Numbered from the stretch's first letter, positions 54,601 to 64,000 are shown. The stretch: DNA of 64,000 bases from Lewinella sp. JB7 (GCF_024297185.1 NZ_JANCTD010000010.1:112465-176464), one strand, 5' to 3'. Translations and numbers: made by a program. The notes: generated by a model from the letters alone, not told the origin.

Positions 54601-55007
54601 TAGAGGTCGGGAAAGCCGTCCGCGTTGACGTCGGCTACGGCAACTCCCGTACTCCAACTACCGGAACAGGCGACCCCCGCCTCGTCGGTCACGTCCGCGA
54701 AGCGAAAATCCCCCAGATTGCGGTACAGGCGGTTGTCCACGAGGTTTCCCGTGAAGTAAATGTCGGGAAGTCCGTCGTTGTCGAAATCCCCGATGCCGAC
54801 CCCGCCGCCGTTGTAAAAATTTCGGTAGGTGTAGGGGTTTAGCTCGTCGGTGTAGACAAGATCGTTGCGAAAGTCGATGCCGGTGATGTTCACGCCGGGG
54901 GCGGTCATCCAGGAGAACCGGTGATCGCTACCGACGTGTGTCTCTACCTCTGATTGACAGGAAGTTAGACACAGGATAGAAAATAATATGGTCGAGGTTT
55001 TCAGCAA
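51666..55007 (-). CDS. VCBS/ASPIC-UnbV repeat lipoprotein C
   Basis: 1113 aa. Lipobox CLTSC near residue 17. The same architecture as protein B: first VCBS set (DFDNDGLPDIYFTGN, DVDLDGLPDLFVSNDYFER), ASPIC/UnbV (GAEVTAKGEGVLTYTQLYP, IPFRVDSITVRWPDG), second VCBS set (DVNGDGRPDLFLGGA, DFDGDGDTDLFVGG). The shared FERDYLYMNNGDGTFRE-like segment lets B and C be aligned end to end. It is the first gene of the lipoprotein operon. Confidence 0.9.
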   Translation of the reverse strand: MLKTSTILFSILCLTSCQSEVETHVGSDHRFSWMTAPGVNITGIDFRNDLVYTDELNPYTYRNFYNGGGVGIGDFDNDGLPDIYFTGNLVDNRLYRNLGDFRFADVTDEAGVACSGSWSTGVAVADVNADGFPDLYVCKAGPPAGESIAGMAGVRYNELFINQGDGTFVESARSYGLDVTGLSVHAAFFDYDDDGDLDCYLLNNSTRATTGYDLEEGLRDVPDPEGGNKLFRNLLSETGQTRFEDVTSAAGIYSSRIGFGLGVTVGDVDLDGLPDLFVSNDYFERDYLYYNNGDGTFREELVDHLPEISKGSMGADLADLNNDGLPELFVTEMLPPDERRYKTKAAFEGWNRYQLYRDRGYHQQFSRNVLQLNLGNGHFSEIGRLAGVEATDWSWGALLCDLDNDGNRDIFVANGTGKDLLDQDYINFNGSPAAVRRMIFGEGKGITELIDQIPSEALQNAVFRNNGNLTFTDVAAEWGLDQLTFSNGSAYADLDNDGDLDLVVNNVYDRAGVYRNNTTVPSRMVRLRSDQAGNPNAIGAEVTAKGEGVLTYTQLYPMRGFQSTVDTRIHIPFRVDSITVRWPDGLREIFPVARDSSRILELRRGSGRRAGSAPEDYLSDPPERIQTAEVADQHGIVTTREDPATDFDRDPLLFLGINNEGPALATADVNGDGRPDLFLGGAAGQPGRLLIANSDGTYRSVSEAVFAEDAVAENVDAVFFDADGDGDPDLYIANGSNQFGAASAALFDHLYQNEGGDRWVKMPWILPSSKRPVASSCVRAHDFDGDGDTDLFVGGRLRPGTYGVPTDSYLLQNRGAEGFHAITVPTLGMVTDAAWIDVDGDGNSELAVAAEWGTLRYLHFDQKGQVTRTDTIPGTTGLWHALAVADFDGDGTPDLAAGNHGLNSRLRASADRPLRMYINDFDGNGKAEQIVTRYAEDGRSYPLVLRDDLVKQLPGLRKSVPGYHDYQGKTMGELFPREILSRSVVYEVTELRSLIVLNEARAPRIVFLPDEAQLAPLYALQAFGPAGQPSDLLAGGNQSVGRPELGIYAGDFGLVLRNRGDGHFMAEDPRGTGMYLRGDLRGIVDLGTDGNSARSFIIARSQGPVLKLKVETE

Positions 55008-55045
55008 GGGACCACAAAGATAATCATGGGCGTAGGGCCGTCAGC

Positions 55046-55588
55046 TCAATACCGCCATACGTCCAGCAATTTGCGAAACACTTTTACGGTATTCTCGGCA
55101 TCGTCGAGGGCGCGGTGTTGTTCGCCGCTCCACGTAAATCCTTCGTGGCGCACGGCGGACGCCAGGCCCCGTTTTTTGGGCAGGCCCCGCAGTTCCCGGT
55201 ACTGGGCCTTCAGATCGATGGAGGCGTCGAGCCAGTCGTCATATACGCCGTGCAGCCGGCAGTCGCGCCGCAGCTGCTGTTCGTCGAAGCGACCCCAGGC
55301 CGCCAGGATGTAGGGCTCACCGTTGACATCGATCCAGTCCTGAAAAGCGGTTATGACGCGGGAAAAATCCCGGGCCCGGTTGATGTCCGACTGATCGATT
55401 TGCGTCAGGCGACGGCAGAAGTGACTGAGTTGCGGATGCAGGATCGGTTTGATCAATCTACTGAAGCCGGCACCGACCTGCCCGTAAGCATCTACCTCGT
55501 AGGCACCAATTTCGATGGTCTCCTGAACCATTCCGGGGGGGCGGCCTTCCCAGCAGGTAGCCTCAATGTCATAGACGATGAATCTCAC
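55046..55588 (-). CDS. DEDDh 3'-5' exonuclease (ERI1/KapD-like)
   Basis: 180 aa. Catalytic residues are visible: IVYDIEATCW (DxE), ILAAWGRFDEQQL (D) and HRALDDAENTVKVF (HxxxD). The early segment ETIEIGAYEV matches the ERI1/KapD branch. It would degrade RNA or DNA 3' ends in the cytoplasm. The substrate is unknown. It is 38 bp upstream of the lipoprotein operon on the same strand. Confidence 0.92.
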   Translation of the reverse strand: MRFIVYDIEATCWEGRPPGMVQETIEIGAYEVDAYGQVGAGFSRLIKPILHPQLSHFCRRLTQIDQSDINRARDFSRVITAFQDWIDVNGEPYILAAWGRFDEQQLRRDCRLHGVYDDWLDASIDLKAQYRELRGLPKKRGLASAVRHEGFTWSGEQHRALDDAENTVKVFRKLLDVWRY

Positions 55589-55633
55589 ACGCTATGAACG
55601 GGTAGCCTCCCGCTACGTTCAAAAAGTAAGCGC

Positions 55634-55975
55634 TTACAGTCGGGGCATGCGACTTTTGATGTCGGCGTGGTACGCTTTGCCCATTTTAAGTTGGTGATCG
55701 TCCAGCTCGATCACGCCGTCGGCGAAACTGATCCGATTCACCTGGCTGAAGTTGACGAGCAATCCCCGGCTGGCGCGTACGAAGTCACCGGCCTCCAGTT
55801 CCTCGGCGATGGTGGCCAAGCTGCGCTTCACGGCGAACCGCTTATCGCGGGTCTGAATGTAGGCGTAGTTGCCGTCGGCCTGGATGTAGTGGATGTCGGT
55901 CAGCGGGATCTTTATGTAGGTGGTTCCCTCCCGGAGGAAAAGGTGATCCATTGGCTGTGAATTGAATGAGTTCAT
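55634..55975 (-). CDS. stand-alone LytTR DNA-binding protein
   Basis: 113 aa, consisting of a LytTR domain only: PLTDIHYIQADGNYAYIQT, KRSLATIAEEL, FVRASRGLLVNF and a C-terminal HQLKMGKAYHADIKSR. No receiver or membrane part is attached. It may act without phosphorylation or with an unlinked sensor. It starts 18 bp from a region divergent to the PhzF gene. Confidence 0.9.
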   Translation of the reverse strand: MNSFNSQPMDHLFLREGTTYIKIPLTDIHYIQADGNYAYIQTRDKRFAVKRSLATIAEELEAGDFVRASRGLLVNFSQVNRISFADGVIELDDHQLKMGKAYHADIKSRMPRL

Positions 55976-56137
55976 AACTTTAGGTTTATTTCATTGTGGC
56001 CCAAAATAATTAGGTCACATAACTACGGACGCGCCGTCACCAAATTAGTCACGCTGATCGCCAGCTTATTATACGATAAATTGGCTTTTGCGGATTGTGC
56101 CGACCCCGCCATAACGTTAAAATTCTTCTTTTCGCAC

Positions 56138-56944
56138 ATGCATAACCTCCCACTTTACCAAGTCGACGCCTTTACGAGTACAATTTTCGGGGGCAATCCC
56201 GCCGCGGTGGTGCCCGTCCCCGATTTCCCGTCCGATTCCCTGATGCAGGAGATCGCGGCGGAGAACAATCTCTCCGAAACGGCCTTCGTCGTTATTCGCG
56301 GCAAGGGAAAATTCGATATTCGTTGGTTTACCCCTACCACCGAAGTACGGCTCTGCGGTCACGCCACCCTGGCGGCCGCCCACGTGCTGTACCGATCCGG
56401 CGGGAAAGACCTGGAAAAGTTGCGCTTCAAAACCCGCCACGCCGGTACGCTCGTGGTCCAACCCCAGGGCGAGGCGGGGGCCTACACGCTGTCCTTACCT
56501 ACTGACAAACCCAAGAAGGTACGCTCGTCCAAAAAGCTGCGGGGAGCACTCGCAGGAATCAAACCCGTGGAGGTCTACGCCGGTGAGGACGACCTGCTCG
56601 TCGTGCTCGAGAGTGAGCGTCAGGTGCGCAAGCTCGCACCCAATCTTCACATCGTCGCTAAGCTGAAGCGTCGGGGACTCATCGTTACGGCTCCGGGAGA
56701 CGAAGTAGACTTCGTAAGTCGCTGCTTCTACCCCGCCTATGGCATCAGTGAAGATCCGGTTACCGGTTCGGCCCACACCGTCCTGACCCCCTACTGGGCC
56801 AAACGACTCAAGAAGAAAACCCTCACCGCCCGCCAACTCTCCAAGCGAGGGGGGGAACTCCGGTGCGAACTCCGAGGAAAGAAAGTACGGATTGGCGGTT
56901 CGGCGGTCACTTATCTGGCCGGACAAATCCTTCTCGACCGATAA
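56138..56944 (+). CDS. PhzF-family isomerase/epimerase-like protein
   Basis: 268 aa from the ATG at 56138; the longer frame from 55994 adds a leader unlike the family. PhzF fold signatures: LYQVDAFTSTIFGGNPAAV, the catalytic Glu region NNLSETAFV, IRWFTPTTEVRLCGHATLAAAHVL and SEDPVTGSAHTVLTPYW. Members catalyse isomerisations without cofactor, and many are uncharacterised. The length is typical. It is convergent with the Lrp gene, 8 bp away. Confidence 0.93.
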   Translation: MHNLPLYQVDAFTSTIFGGNPAAVVPVPDFPSDSLMQEIAAENNLSETAFVVIRGKGKFDIRWFTPTTEVRLCGHATLAAAHVLYRSGGKDLEKLRFKTRHAGTLVVQPQGEAGAYTLSLPTDKPKKVRSSKKLRGALAGIKPVEVYAGEDDLLVVLESERQVRKLAPNLHIVAKLKRRGLIVTAPGDEVDFVSRCFYPAYGISEDPVTGSAHTVLTPYWAKRLKKKTLTARQLSKRGGELRCELRGKKVRIGGSAVTYLAGQILLDR

Positions 56945-56952
56945 CCGGGAAG

Positions 56953-57453
56953 CTATTCCGACGGATCGCGTAACTCGTCCATCTCCGCGGCGGAAATAAC
57001 CTGTACCGGGCGGTCGATGGTTTCCTCCAACGAAATGAAAGTCTCGGTGCGCTGAATGCCCTCGAAGGCCTGAATGCGTTGGAGTACGTCGCGCAAATGA
57101 TCAGTATCCCGGCAGATTACCTTCGCGAAGATGCTGTACACCCCCGTCGTATAGTGGGCCGAAACGATCTCCTGGATTCCCTTCAGGTAGGCCGCCGCCT
57201 GATTGTACAATCCGCTACCCTTCAGATAAATGCCCAGAAAGGCGGACACGTCGTACCCCAGTCGCGTGTGATCCACGGTGAGGGTCTGTCCCCTGACCAC
57301 CCCGGCGGCGATGAGTTTGTTCATGCGTACGTGGATGGTACCACCCGACACGAATAGCCGCGCTCCTAATTCCGTATAGGGGCGTTTGGCGTTCTCCATG
57401 AGCAACGCCAGTATTTTGCGGTCCAGATCGTCAAGTTCGTATTTCGCGGGCAT
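56953..57453 (-). CDS. Lrp/AsnC family transcription regulator
   Basis: 166 aa. The N-terminal winged HTH contains DDLDRKILALLMENAKRPYTELG and a recognition helix with SGGTIHVRMNKLI. The C-terminal RAM/effector domain has FLGIYLKGSGLYNQA and HYTTGVYSIFAKVIC. Such proteins form octamers and answer to amino acids. It stands between PhzF and the nuclease-like gene, and a regulatory target is not visible. Confidence 0.95.
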   Translation of the reverse strand: MPAKYELDDLDRKILALLMENAKRPYTELGARLFVSGGTIHVRMNKLIAAGVVRGQTLTVDHTRLGYDVSAFLGIYLKGSGLYNQAAAYLKGIQEIVSAHYTTGVYSIFAKVICRDTDHLRDVLQRIQAFEGIQRTETFISLEETIDRPVQVISAAEMDELRDPSE

Positions 57454-57482
57454 GGGGTATGAATTACTAACTGGTCGTTTGT

Positions 57483-58061
57483 CTATTCGGAAGGGAGGAA
57501 GGTCACCCGTAGCGGCAGATCACCCGGGTGGTCGATTTCACCGATTCTCAGACGGTTACCCGGTTCGAGCCACTCGTCCAGCGCATCGGCGGTAGCTTCC
57601 TCGAAGTTGCTCCCCCGCTCCGGGGTTTCCATCCACAGGAGGCACACCAGGTTCCGGGGTTGGGCCAACCGGCGTTCCGCCTCGGCCCAGAACCAGTAGT
57701 TGGACCGGGACCGTGAGCGCTTAAAGTACCGAAAGTACAGGAGTTGCAGTTCGATCCACCACTTGCGGCGCATGGCCCGGTTGACGATTCGTATGAGTCG
57801 CTTCGTGTCGGAGAACTTTTTTCCGACGTGGGCGGCGAGGCCCTCCGGGTTGCGTCGCTTGGCCTTATGGGCACGGCTCCGTGACCGGTAGTTCTTGACT
57901 TCTACCATCCACAGTTCGCCCTCGGGCGACAGGCAGAGAAAGTCCACCCCCTTCAGTCCGCGTCCGCTAACGCTCTGGTAGGCAGGGGACGCATCGAATT
58001 TACGGACGATCCAGTCCTCCGGAAAGATGATGCTCAGACCGCTCTCCGAGAAGGTATTCAT
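57483..58061 (-). CDS. PD-(D/E)xK nuclease-like protein coupled to leuS
   Basis: 192 aa, not assigned to a named family. It has GVDFLCLSPEGELWMVEVKN, with an Asp on one strand and E-x-K on the next, the core of PD-(D/E)xK nucleases including NERD-like proteins. A very basic helix-rich middle (RSRAHKAKRRN) could bind nucleic acid. Its ATG overlaps the leuS stop by 4 bp. No methylase or toxin partner is nearby. Confidence 0.7.
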   Translation of the reverse strand: MNTFSESGLSIIFPEDWIVRKFDASPAYQSVSGRGLKGVDFLCLSPEGELWMVEVKNYRSRSRAHKAKRRNPEGLAAHVGKKFSDTKRLIRIVNRAMRRKWWIELQLLYFRYFKRSRSRSNYWFWAEAERRLAQPRNLVCLLWMETPERGSNFEEATADALDEWLEPGNRLRIGEIDHPGDLPLRVTFLPSE

Positions 58062-60964
58062 CCCACGACGAAGTTCACCATCCGTCTGGGTACCACGATA
58101 ACCTTCCGCACGGTTTTGCCCTCCAGATATCCCTGCACCTGCGTATCCGCCCGCGCCGCATCTTCCACGTCCTGTTTGGTCGCGTCAGCCGAAATGTCCA
58201 GCGTCAGCCGGGTCTTTCCGTTAAAGGCGATGGGGTAAGTGAAAGTATCCTCCTTAAGGTACTCCTCCACGACTTCCGGCCAGTCCGCGTGGTGCACGCT
58301 GTTCGATCCACCGAGTGCCTGGTGAAGCTCCTCGGCCAGGTGGGGAGCGAAGGGAGCTATCAGCCGGACGGTGGGCTCCAGAACCTTACGCTTCCCGCAC
58401 TTCAGCTTGATCAGTTCGTTGGTCGCGACCATGAAGGCACTCACGCAGGTGTTGAAACTGAGCTTGTCAATATCTTCGGTCACTTTCTTAATGAGGGTGT
58501 GCAGCACCTTAAGTTCTTCCCGGCTGGGTTCCTCGTCCGTCACCGACAGACGGTCGCCCTCGCCCACGAAGAGGTTCCAGTAACGCCGCAGGAAACGGAA
58601 CACGCCGTCGATGCCCGAAACGCTCCACGGTTTGGCCTGATCGATCGGCCCCAGAAACATCTCGTACATACGGAAGCAGTCGGCCCCGTATCGCGCGCAA
58701 ATGTCGTCGGGGTTCACCGCGTTGTACTTGCGCTTAGACATCTTACCCTGTTCTACGCTGAGCTCGAGGTATGCTTTACCCTCCCGGTCAGTTTTCCAGG
58801 CAAAGGCATTCGCTTGTTGCAGAATGGTCCGGAAGTAAGCCGCATCCTGGTGCTCCATGCGCTGGGCTTCCTCGACGGAATGGTGGTAGAGACGGAAGCT
58901 GGTCTCGTTGTTTACCGACGTTTCGGTAACGAAGCGCAGGGGCGTGAGCCGTTGGCCGGTACTTTCATCAAGCACTAGGTGACCACTCCCGACGCCATCG
59001 ACGGTAAGGGGCGTACCCTCCGCCACGTCGCTGCTTACCCAGATGGGATGGCGCTGACCGTCCTGGGTCAATAGTAGCCCCAGGTGGATGTAGCTGATGG
59101 GTCCGCCGATCATTCCCTGGTTCAGTAGCTTTTTGTAAGGTTCGCTGGTCGGTACGCGTCCGAGATCGTAGAGAAATTTGTGGATGAGCCGGCTGTACAA
59201 AATATGGCTGACGGCATGTTCCGCGCCCCCCACGTACAGGTCCACGTCCTTCCAGTAGTCGACGGCCTCCGCCCCCACGAACGCCCCGTCGTTGTGGGGA
59301 TCCATGTAGCGGAGGTAGTACCAGTTCGATCCGGCGGTGGCGGGCATGGTGTCGGTCTCCCGTCGGCCCAGGGGAGTGTTCACCCACTCCTGCGCCCGCT
59401 CCAGGGGAGAAACCCCACTGACGGCCCGGAAATCTTCCATCTCCGGCAGGGTAACCGGCAGATCCTCTACGGGGACTAGTCGCGGCACGTCGTGCTCATC
59501 ATAAATGATCGGCCAGGGCTCCCCCCAGTACCGCTGCCGGCTGAAGACCAGGTCGCGGATGCGGTAGTTCACCTGCGCCTTTCCCCGACCGAGAGCTTCG
59601 ATCCGTTCGGTGGCCGCTAGGATGGCCTCGGGAACCTCCATTCCGTTGAGGAAGTCCGAATTGATGAGGATGCCCAGTTTATCCTTTAGCGTGGCGCCGG
59701 GATAGTTACTTTTATCCACCACGTCGATTATCTCGATGCCAAATTTTTCGGCGAAGCGTTTGTCCCGATCGTCGTCGCTGGGTACGGCCATGATCGCACC
59801 GGTGCCGTAGTCCTTGAGCACGTATTCGGCGATGTAGATCGGCAGTCGCTGTCCGTTGAGCGGATTGGTGGCGTAGGCTCCGGTGAAGGCACCCGTCACC
59901 TTGTTCTCGCTCATCCGATCGAGTTCGCTGCGGCGACCGACGTAGGCGAGGTAGTCGTCGATTTCCTGGCGCTGTTCCGGTGTCGTGAGTTGGTCTACTA
60001 ACTCCAGTTCCGGAGCGATGACCATGAAGGTGGCTCCGAAGATCGTATCCGGCCGCGTGGTGAAAATATCGAGCTGATGGTCGTGACCCTCAATGTCGAA
60101 GTGAACCAGGGCACCGGTTGATTTACCGATCCAGTTGACCTGTTGAGCCTTCAGGCCTTCACTGTAGTCTACTTCCTGCAGCCCCGCCAGCAAGCGCTCG
60201 GCGTAGGCGGTGATGCGCAGGCTCCACTGCAACATGGGCCGCTGCTCCACGGGGTGATTGCCCCGTTCGCTCCGTCCGTCCTTCACCTCATCATTCGCCA
60301 GCACGGTGCCCAGCGCCTCACACCAGTTCACGTAGCTGACGCTGCGAAAGGCGAGCCGGTAATTCATCAAGAGATCACTGCGCTCCTTTTCGTTCATCGC
60401 GCGGAAATCCTCGGCCGATACGTCCAGGCTTTCCGTCTCGGCGGCGTTCAACCCATCCGTACCGCGCTGTTTGAGTTGCTCGACTAGTTCCGCAATGGGC
60501 CGGGCGCGGTCGGCGTCGCGATCGTACCAGTGATCGAAGACCTGGCCGATGATCCACTGCGTCCACTTGAAGTACTTCGGGTCGGAAGTGTTTACGCTGC
60601 GGTCCCAGTCGAAGCTCAGACCGAGCGTATCCATTTGCTCGCGGTAACGGGTGGTATTGACGGCCGTGGATTCGGAGGGGTGCACGCCGGTATCGATCGC
60701 GTACTGCTCGGCCGGTAAGCCGAAGGCGTCGAAGCCCATCGGATGTAATACGTTGAACCCCCGCTGCCGCTTGAAGCGCGCGACGATGTCGGAGCCGATG
60801 TACCCGAGGGGATGCCCTACGTGTAGCCCCGAGCCGGATGGGTAGGGAAACATATCCAGAACGTAAAATTTGGGTTTCGTCTGGTCGGTCGGGGTTGCGT
60901 ACGTCTTATGTTCCTTCCAGTAATGCTGCCACTTCTTATCGATGGCCTGTACATCAAACTTCAT
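58058..60964 (-). CDS. leuS: leucyl-tRNA synthetase
   Basis: 968 aa, somewhat longer than the E. coli enzyme. Catalytic HIGH-type motif in PYPSGSGLHVGHPLGY near residue 45, the CP1 editing domain in the middle, and KMSKRKYNAVNPDD late in the chain. The anticodon-binding helices and the C-terminal domain are complete. It charges tRNA-Leu. The nuclease-like gene is translationally coupled to it downstream. Confidence 0.98.
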   Translation of the reverse strand: MKFDVQAIDKKWQHYWKEHKTYATPTDQTKPKFYVLDMFPYPSGSGLHVGHPLGYIGSDIVARFKRQRGFNVLHPMGFDAFGLPAEQYAIDTGVHPSESTAVNTTRYREQMDTLGLSFDWDRSVNTSDPKYFKWTQWIIGQVFDHWYDRDADRARPIAELVEQLKQRGTDGLNAAETESLDVSAEDFRAMNEKERSDLLMNYRLAFRSVSYVNWCEALGTVLANDEVKDGRSERGNHPVEQRPMLQWSLRITAYAERLLAGLQEVDYSEGLKAQQVNWIGKSTGALVHFDIEGHDHQLDIFTTRPDTIFGATFMVIAPELELVDQLTTPEQRQEIDDYLAYVGRRSELDRMSENKVTGAFTGAYATNPLNGQRLPIYIAEYVLKDYGTGAIMAVPSDDDRDKRFAEKFGIEIIDVVDKSNYPGATLKDKLGILINSDFLNGMEVPEAILAATERIEALGRGKAQVNYRIRDLVFSRQRYWGEPWPIIYDEHDVPRLVPVEDLPVTLPEMEDFRAVSGVSPLERAQEWVNTPLGRRETDTMPATAGSNWYYLRYMDPHNDGAFVGAEAVDYWKDVDLYVGGAEHAVSHILYSRLIHKFLYDLGRVPTSEPYKKLLNQGMIGGPISYIHLGLLLTQDGQRHPIWVSSDVAEGTPLTVDGVGSGHLVLDESTGQRLTPLRFVTETSVNNETSFRLYHHSVEEAQRMEHQDAAYFRTILQQANAFAWKTDREGKAYLELSVEQGKMSKRKYNAVNPDDICARYGADCFRMYEMFLGPIDQAKPWSVSGIDGVFRFLRRYWNLFVGEGDRLSVTDEEPSREELKVLHTLIKKVTEDIDKLSFNTCVSAFMVATNELIKLKCGKRKVLEPTVRLIAPFAPHLAEELHQALGGSNSVHHADWPEVVEEYLKEDTFTYPIAFNGKTRLTLDISADATKQDVEDAARADTQVQGYLEGKTVRKVIVVPRRMVNFVVG

Positions 60965-61072
60965 CCGGGGTAGATCTAACTTAGTGAGAAAGCAAAGGTA
61001 CGGTACGCGGGGACGCCCCCGGCCGGGGCAGTCGGGATATCGTGGAGAAAGCTGATTAGTAGAAGAAAACGG

Positions 61073-62026
61073 TTACCAGAGATAAAGCTTCTGACGGCGG
61101 TAATCAATACCTACCGTATACCGGCTCAGGAACTCCGACCCCAGAATCCCGGCCAGGTGTACGCCACCCTCGGTCCGCAGGTGATCCAGTGGCATGGCAA
61201 CGAAGCGTAGGGATTCAGCCCCGGCGGAGGGCAGGTTAGCAGGTGGTGCTACCTCGATGGTCGGGCAGTCCGTATCGTTTCCGTCCAGTCCCTGAATGTT
61301 GATAATGCTCTCGGTCGCCTGGTATGCTTCAACGGGCAGTGCGTCCCGGTCGATAAGATTAGACCCCGCCCCGGTATCCACGGCGAAGTAATATTTCTTT
61401 TTGCCGATCCGGAGCCAGACCACGGGTAAGTGATCGACCAGCGAAAATTTAAGTACGGCGCGGGGGGATTTACCGAGGTGCTCCGGGCGCCGGGTAGATT
61501 TCAGCAACTGAAAACGTTCGGTACGGTAGTCGATGCGAAGCTCACCGGTGTTGATCAGATCGTAGCCGACGAATCCGTCGACGCGTTGATCCATGCGCGC
61601 TTCCAGATCCCGCAGGTCGAGCCCGATCGCCCAGTAATTAGCCGTCGTGCGGCCGCCCATCTCGAAACGTTCCACCCGGTGGTCCGTGAGGGTGACATCC
61701 CCGCCGGCTCCAAGACCGGTACGCGTACCCTCTTCCTCCGTCTTTCCCCGGTGGTTGACGATGAGCGTGGGGGCACCGGTATCCAGAATGAAGTTGCCCG
61801 GGCGCCCGTCAACCGTAGCTTCAAAAAAGATCAGATTGCGCTCCAGATTAAAGGATTCCTCCTCGGTGTAATCCGTGTCGGCGGTCTTTTCGTCAATGGC
61901 GGCAAGCGCGGGAGCCCGCAAAAATCCAATAGAGCGTTGCGCACTGGCAACACTTCCCCACAGCAGGAGGGCAGCCGCGATCAGGCAGGCTCCGAACAAG
62001 CGGTATGGGGAAGCGTGAGTTAACAT
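61073..62026 (-). CDS. retropepsin-like aspartyl protease with signal peptide
   Basis: 317 aa. The signal peptide ends VASAQ. Two retropepsin-like domains are present, each with a D-T-G active-site motif: NFILDTGAPTLIVN (about residue 80) and YYFAVDTGAGSNLID (about residue 210). The C-terminal ILGSEFLSRYTVGIDY resembles the family's flap region. It should work in the periplasm or outside the cell. The two domains in one chain would form a pseudo-dimer. Confidence 0.9.
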   Translation of the reverse strand: MLTHASPYRLFGACLIAAALLLWGSVASAQRSIGFLRAPALAAIDEKTADTDYTEEESFNLERNLIFFEATVDGRPGNFILDTGAPTLIVNHRGKTEEEGTRTGLGAGGDVTLTDHRVERFEMGGRTTANYWAIGLDLRDLEARMDQRVDGFVGYDLINTGELRIDYRTERFQLLKSTRRPEHLGKSPRAVLKFSLVDHLPVVWLRIGKKKYYFAVDTGAGSNLIDRDALPVEAYQATESIINIQGLDGNDTDCPTIEVAPPANLPSAGAESLRFVAMPLDHLRTEGGVHLAGILGSEFLSRYTVGIDYRRQKLYLW

Positions 62027-62162
62027 GACTACGGAATATAAAACTCCAAGTTAACGCATTGTTTACACACAGTTAACACCGACCGCTTATTTAACATTCC
62101 GGCGGAAGAATATGATTACGTGGTCGGCTTGCTTTAGCGCGTTCCTTTCCCCATCCTTTCGC

Positions 62163-62170
62163 TACCTTTG
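62163..62170 (+). promoter_or_regulatory. Bacteroidota -7 element (TACCTTTG) of pyrG
   Basis: TACCTTTG fits TAnnTTTG and sits 19 bp before the pyrG ATG, predicting a leader of about 12 nt. A -33 TTTG is not obvious. Confidence 0.65.
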
Positions 62171-62186
62171 TGTCCCGTAATCGTAG

Positions 62187-63806
<1,620 letters not shown>

Positions 63807-63809
<3 letters not shown>

Positions 63810-63870
63810 TTTGTTAGGGTGGTAGTTTGGTAGTATAGTAGTTTGGTTCTTTAGTAGGATAGTTCTTTAG
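63807..63870 (+). repeat. C-poor low-complexity tail downstream of pyrG
   Basis: Starting at the stop codon: TAGTTTGTTAGGGTGGTAG and similar TAGT/GGTAG words with only two C in 64 bases. The same kind of tract follows uvrC in its own sense direction. From 63871 to 64000 nothing is recognised. Confidence 0.6.
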
Positions 63871-64000
63871 AGCGGTGGTGAAGGTGCTCAAAATATTAGA
63901 CAGCAGCTTCGCTGAAAGCCTGATTAGTTGAGGTGTTTCGTTTTTAACGCGTAGGCCTGCCGGACCGTTAGGCCCTTTAGCGTAGTATGGATGCGGTTCG

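Overview
The window looks like a chromosomal segment of a GC-rich (high-50s percent by eye) Bacteroidota organism, most likely Saprospiria/Lewinella-like. The support is type IX secretion (T9SS) C-terminal domains on two giant secreted proteins, LytTR-type signalling, large lipoproteins with VCBS and ASPIC/UnbV repeats, a CHRD-repeat protein, and promoters with the Bacteroidota -7 element TAnnTTTG. I see no insertion sequence, prophage, integrase or CRISPR array. The species assignment is inference.

Layout, left to right. 0-4.6 kb: the 3' part of an FAD oxidoreductase, then a translationally coupled trio on the plus strand: glycosyltransferase, UDP-galactopyranose mutase and a GH1-like glycosidase. 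4.6-12.3 kb, minus strand: an unrecognised secreted coiled-coil protein, then a sugar-catabolism operon (GH88-like hydrolase, TIM-barrel isomerase, Gfo/Idh/MocA dehydrogenase, SDR, DUF3311 small protein, sodium:solute symporter). 12.4-22.3 kb: dnaK with a near-perfect sigma-54 promoter, a six-CHRD T9SS protein, an MscS channel and a 1123-aa T9SS protein. 22.5-28.4 kb: uvrC, an SH3-like lipoprotein and a thioredoxin-ApbE-DUF4266-DUF3570 cluster, probably for extracytoplasmic flavinylation or redox work. 28.4-34.0 kb: an ankyrin protein, two tandem paralogous small proteins, an RlmG-like rRNA methyltransferase, a LytTR response regulator and its histidine kinase.

34.0-36.8 kb is the most interesting stretch. 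It has no convincing protein gene but is highly organised. Seven paired direct repeats (core TGTTCTGAACGG on the plus strand; on the minus strand ACCGTTCAG, which fits the LytTR box) are each spaced exactly 21 bp. Each pair is followed on the minus strand, 40-41 bp away, by a -7-like element, and six of the resulting leftward units end in a hairpin plus U-tract. The seventh, leftmost promoter points at the histidine kinase gene. I read this as six tandem small-RNA genes controlled by the adjacent LytTR two-component system, with autoregulation of that system. Three units carry six copies in total of a 15-nt element with the potential to form a hairpin that exposes UGUGAGAG. The kinase mRNA leader and the start codon of a nearby small gene are complementary to that element.

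36.8-43.7 kb: a 979-aa kinase/M23/aminotransferase fusion, tRNA-Pro and tRNA-Ser, an SLC13 transporter, a DUF1080 protein, RNase Z and a STAS protein. 43.8-55.0 kb: a leftward operon of an MFS transporter, three VCBS-repeat lipoproteins and a small lipoprotein. 55.0-64.0 kb: a DEDDh exonuclease, a stand-alone LytTR protein, a PhzF protein, an Lrp/AsnC regulator, a nuclease-like protein coupled to leuS, a retropepsin-like aspartyl protease and pyrG. Two short sequence families cross these regions: a GC-rich 16-mer (GCGGGG-N-CGCGGGAGC) and C-poor low-complexity tails just after uvrC and pyrG.
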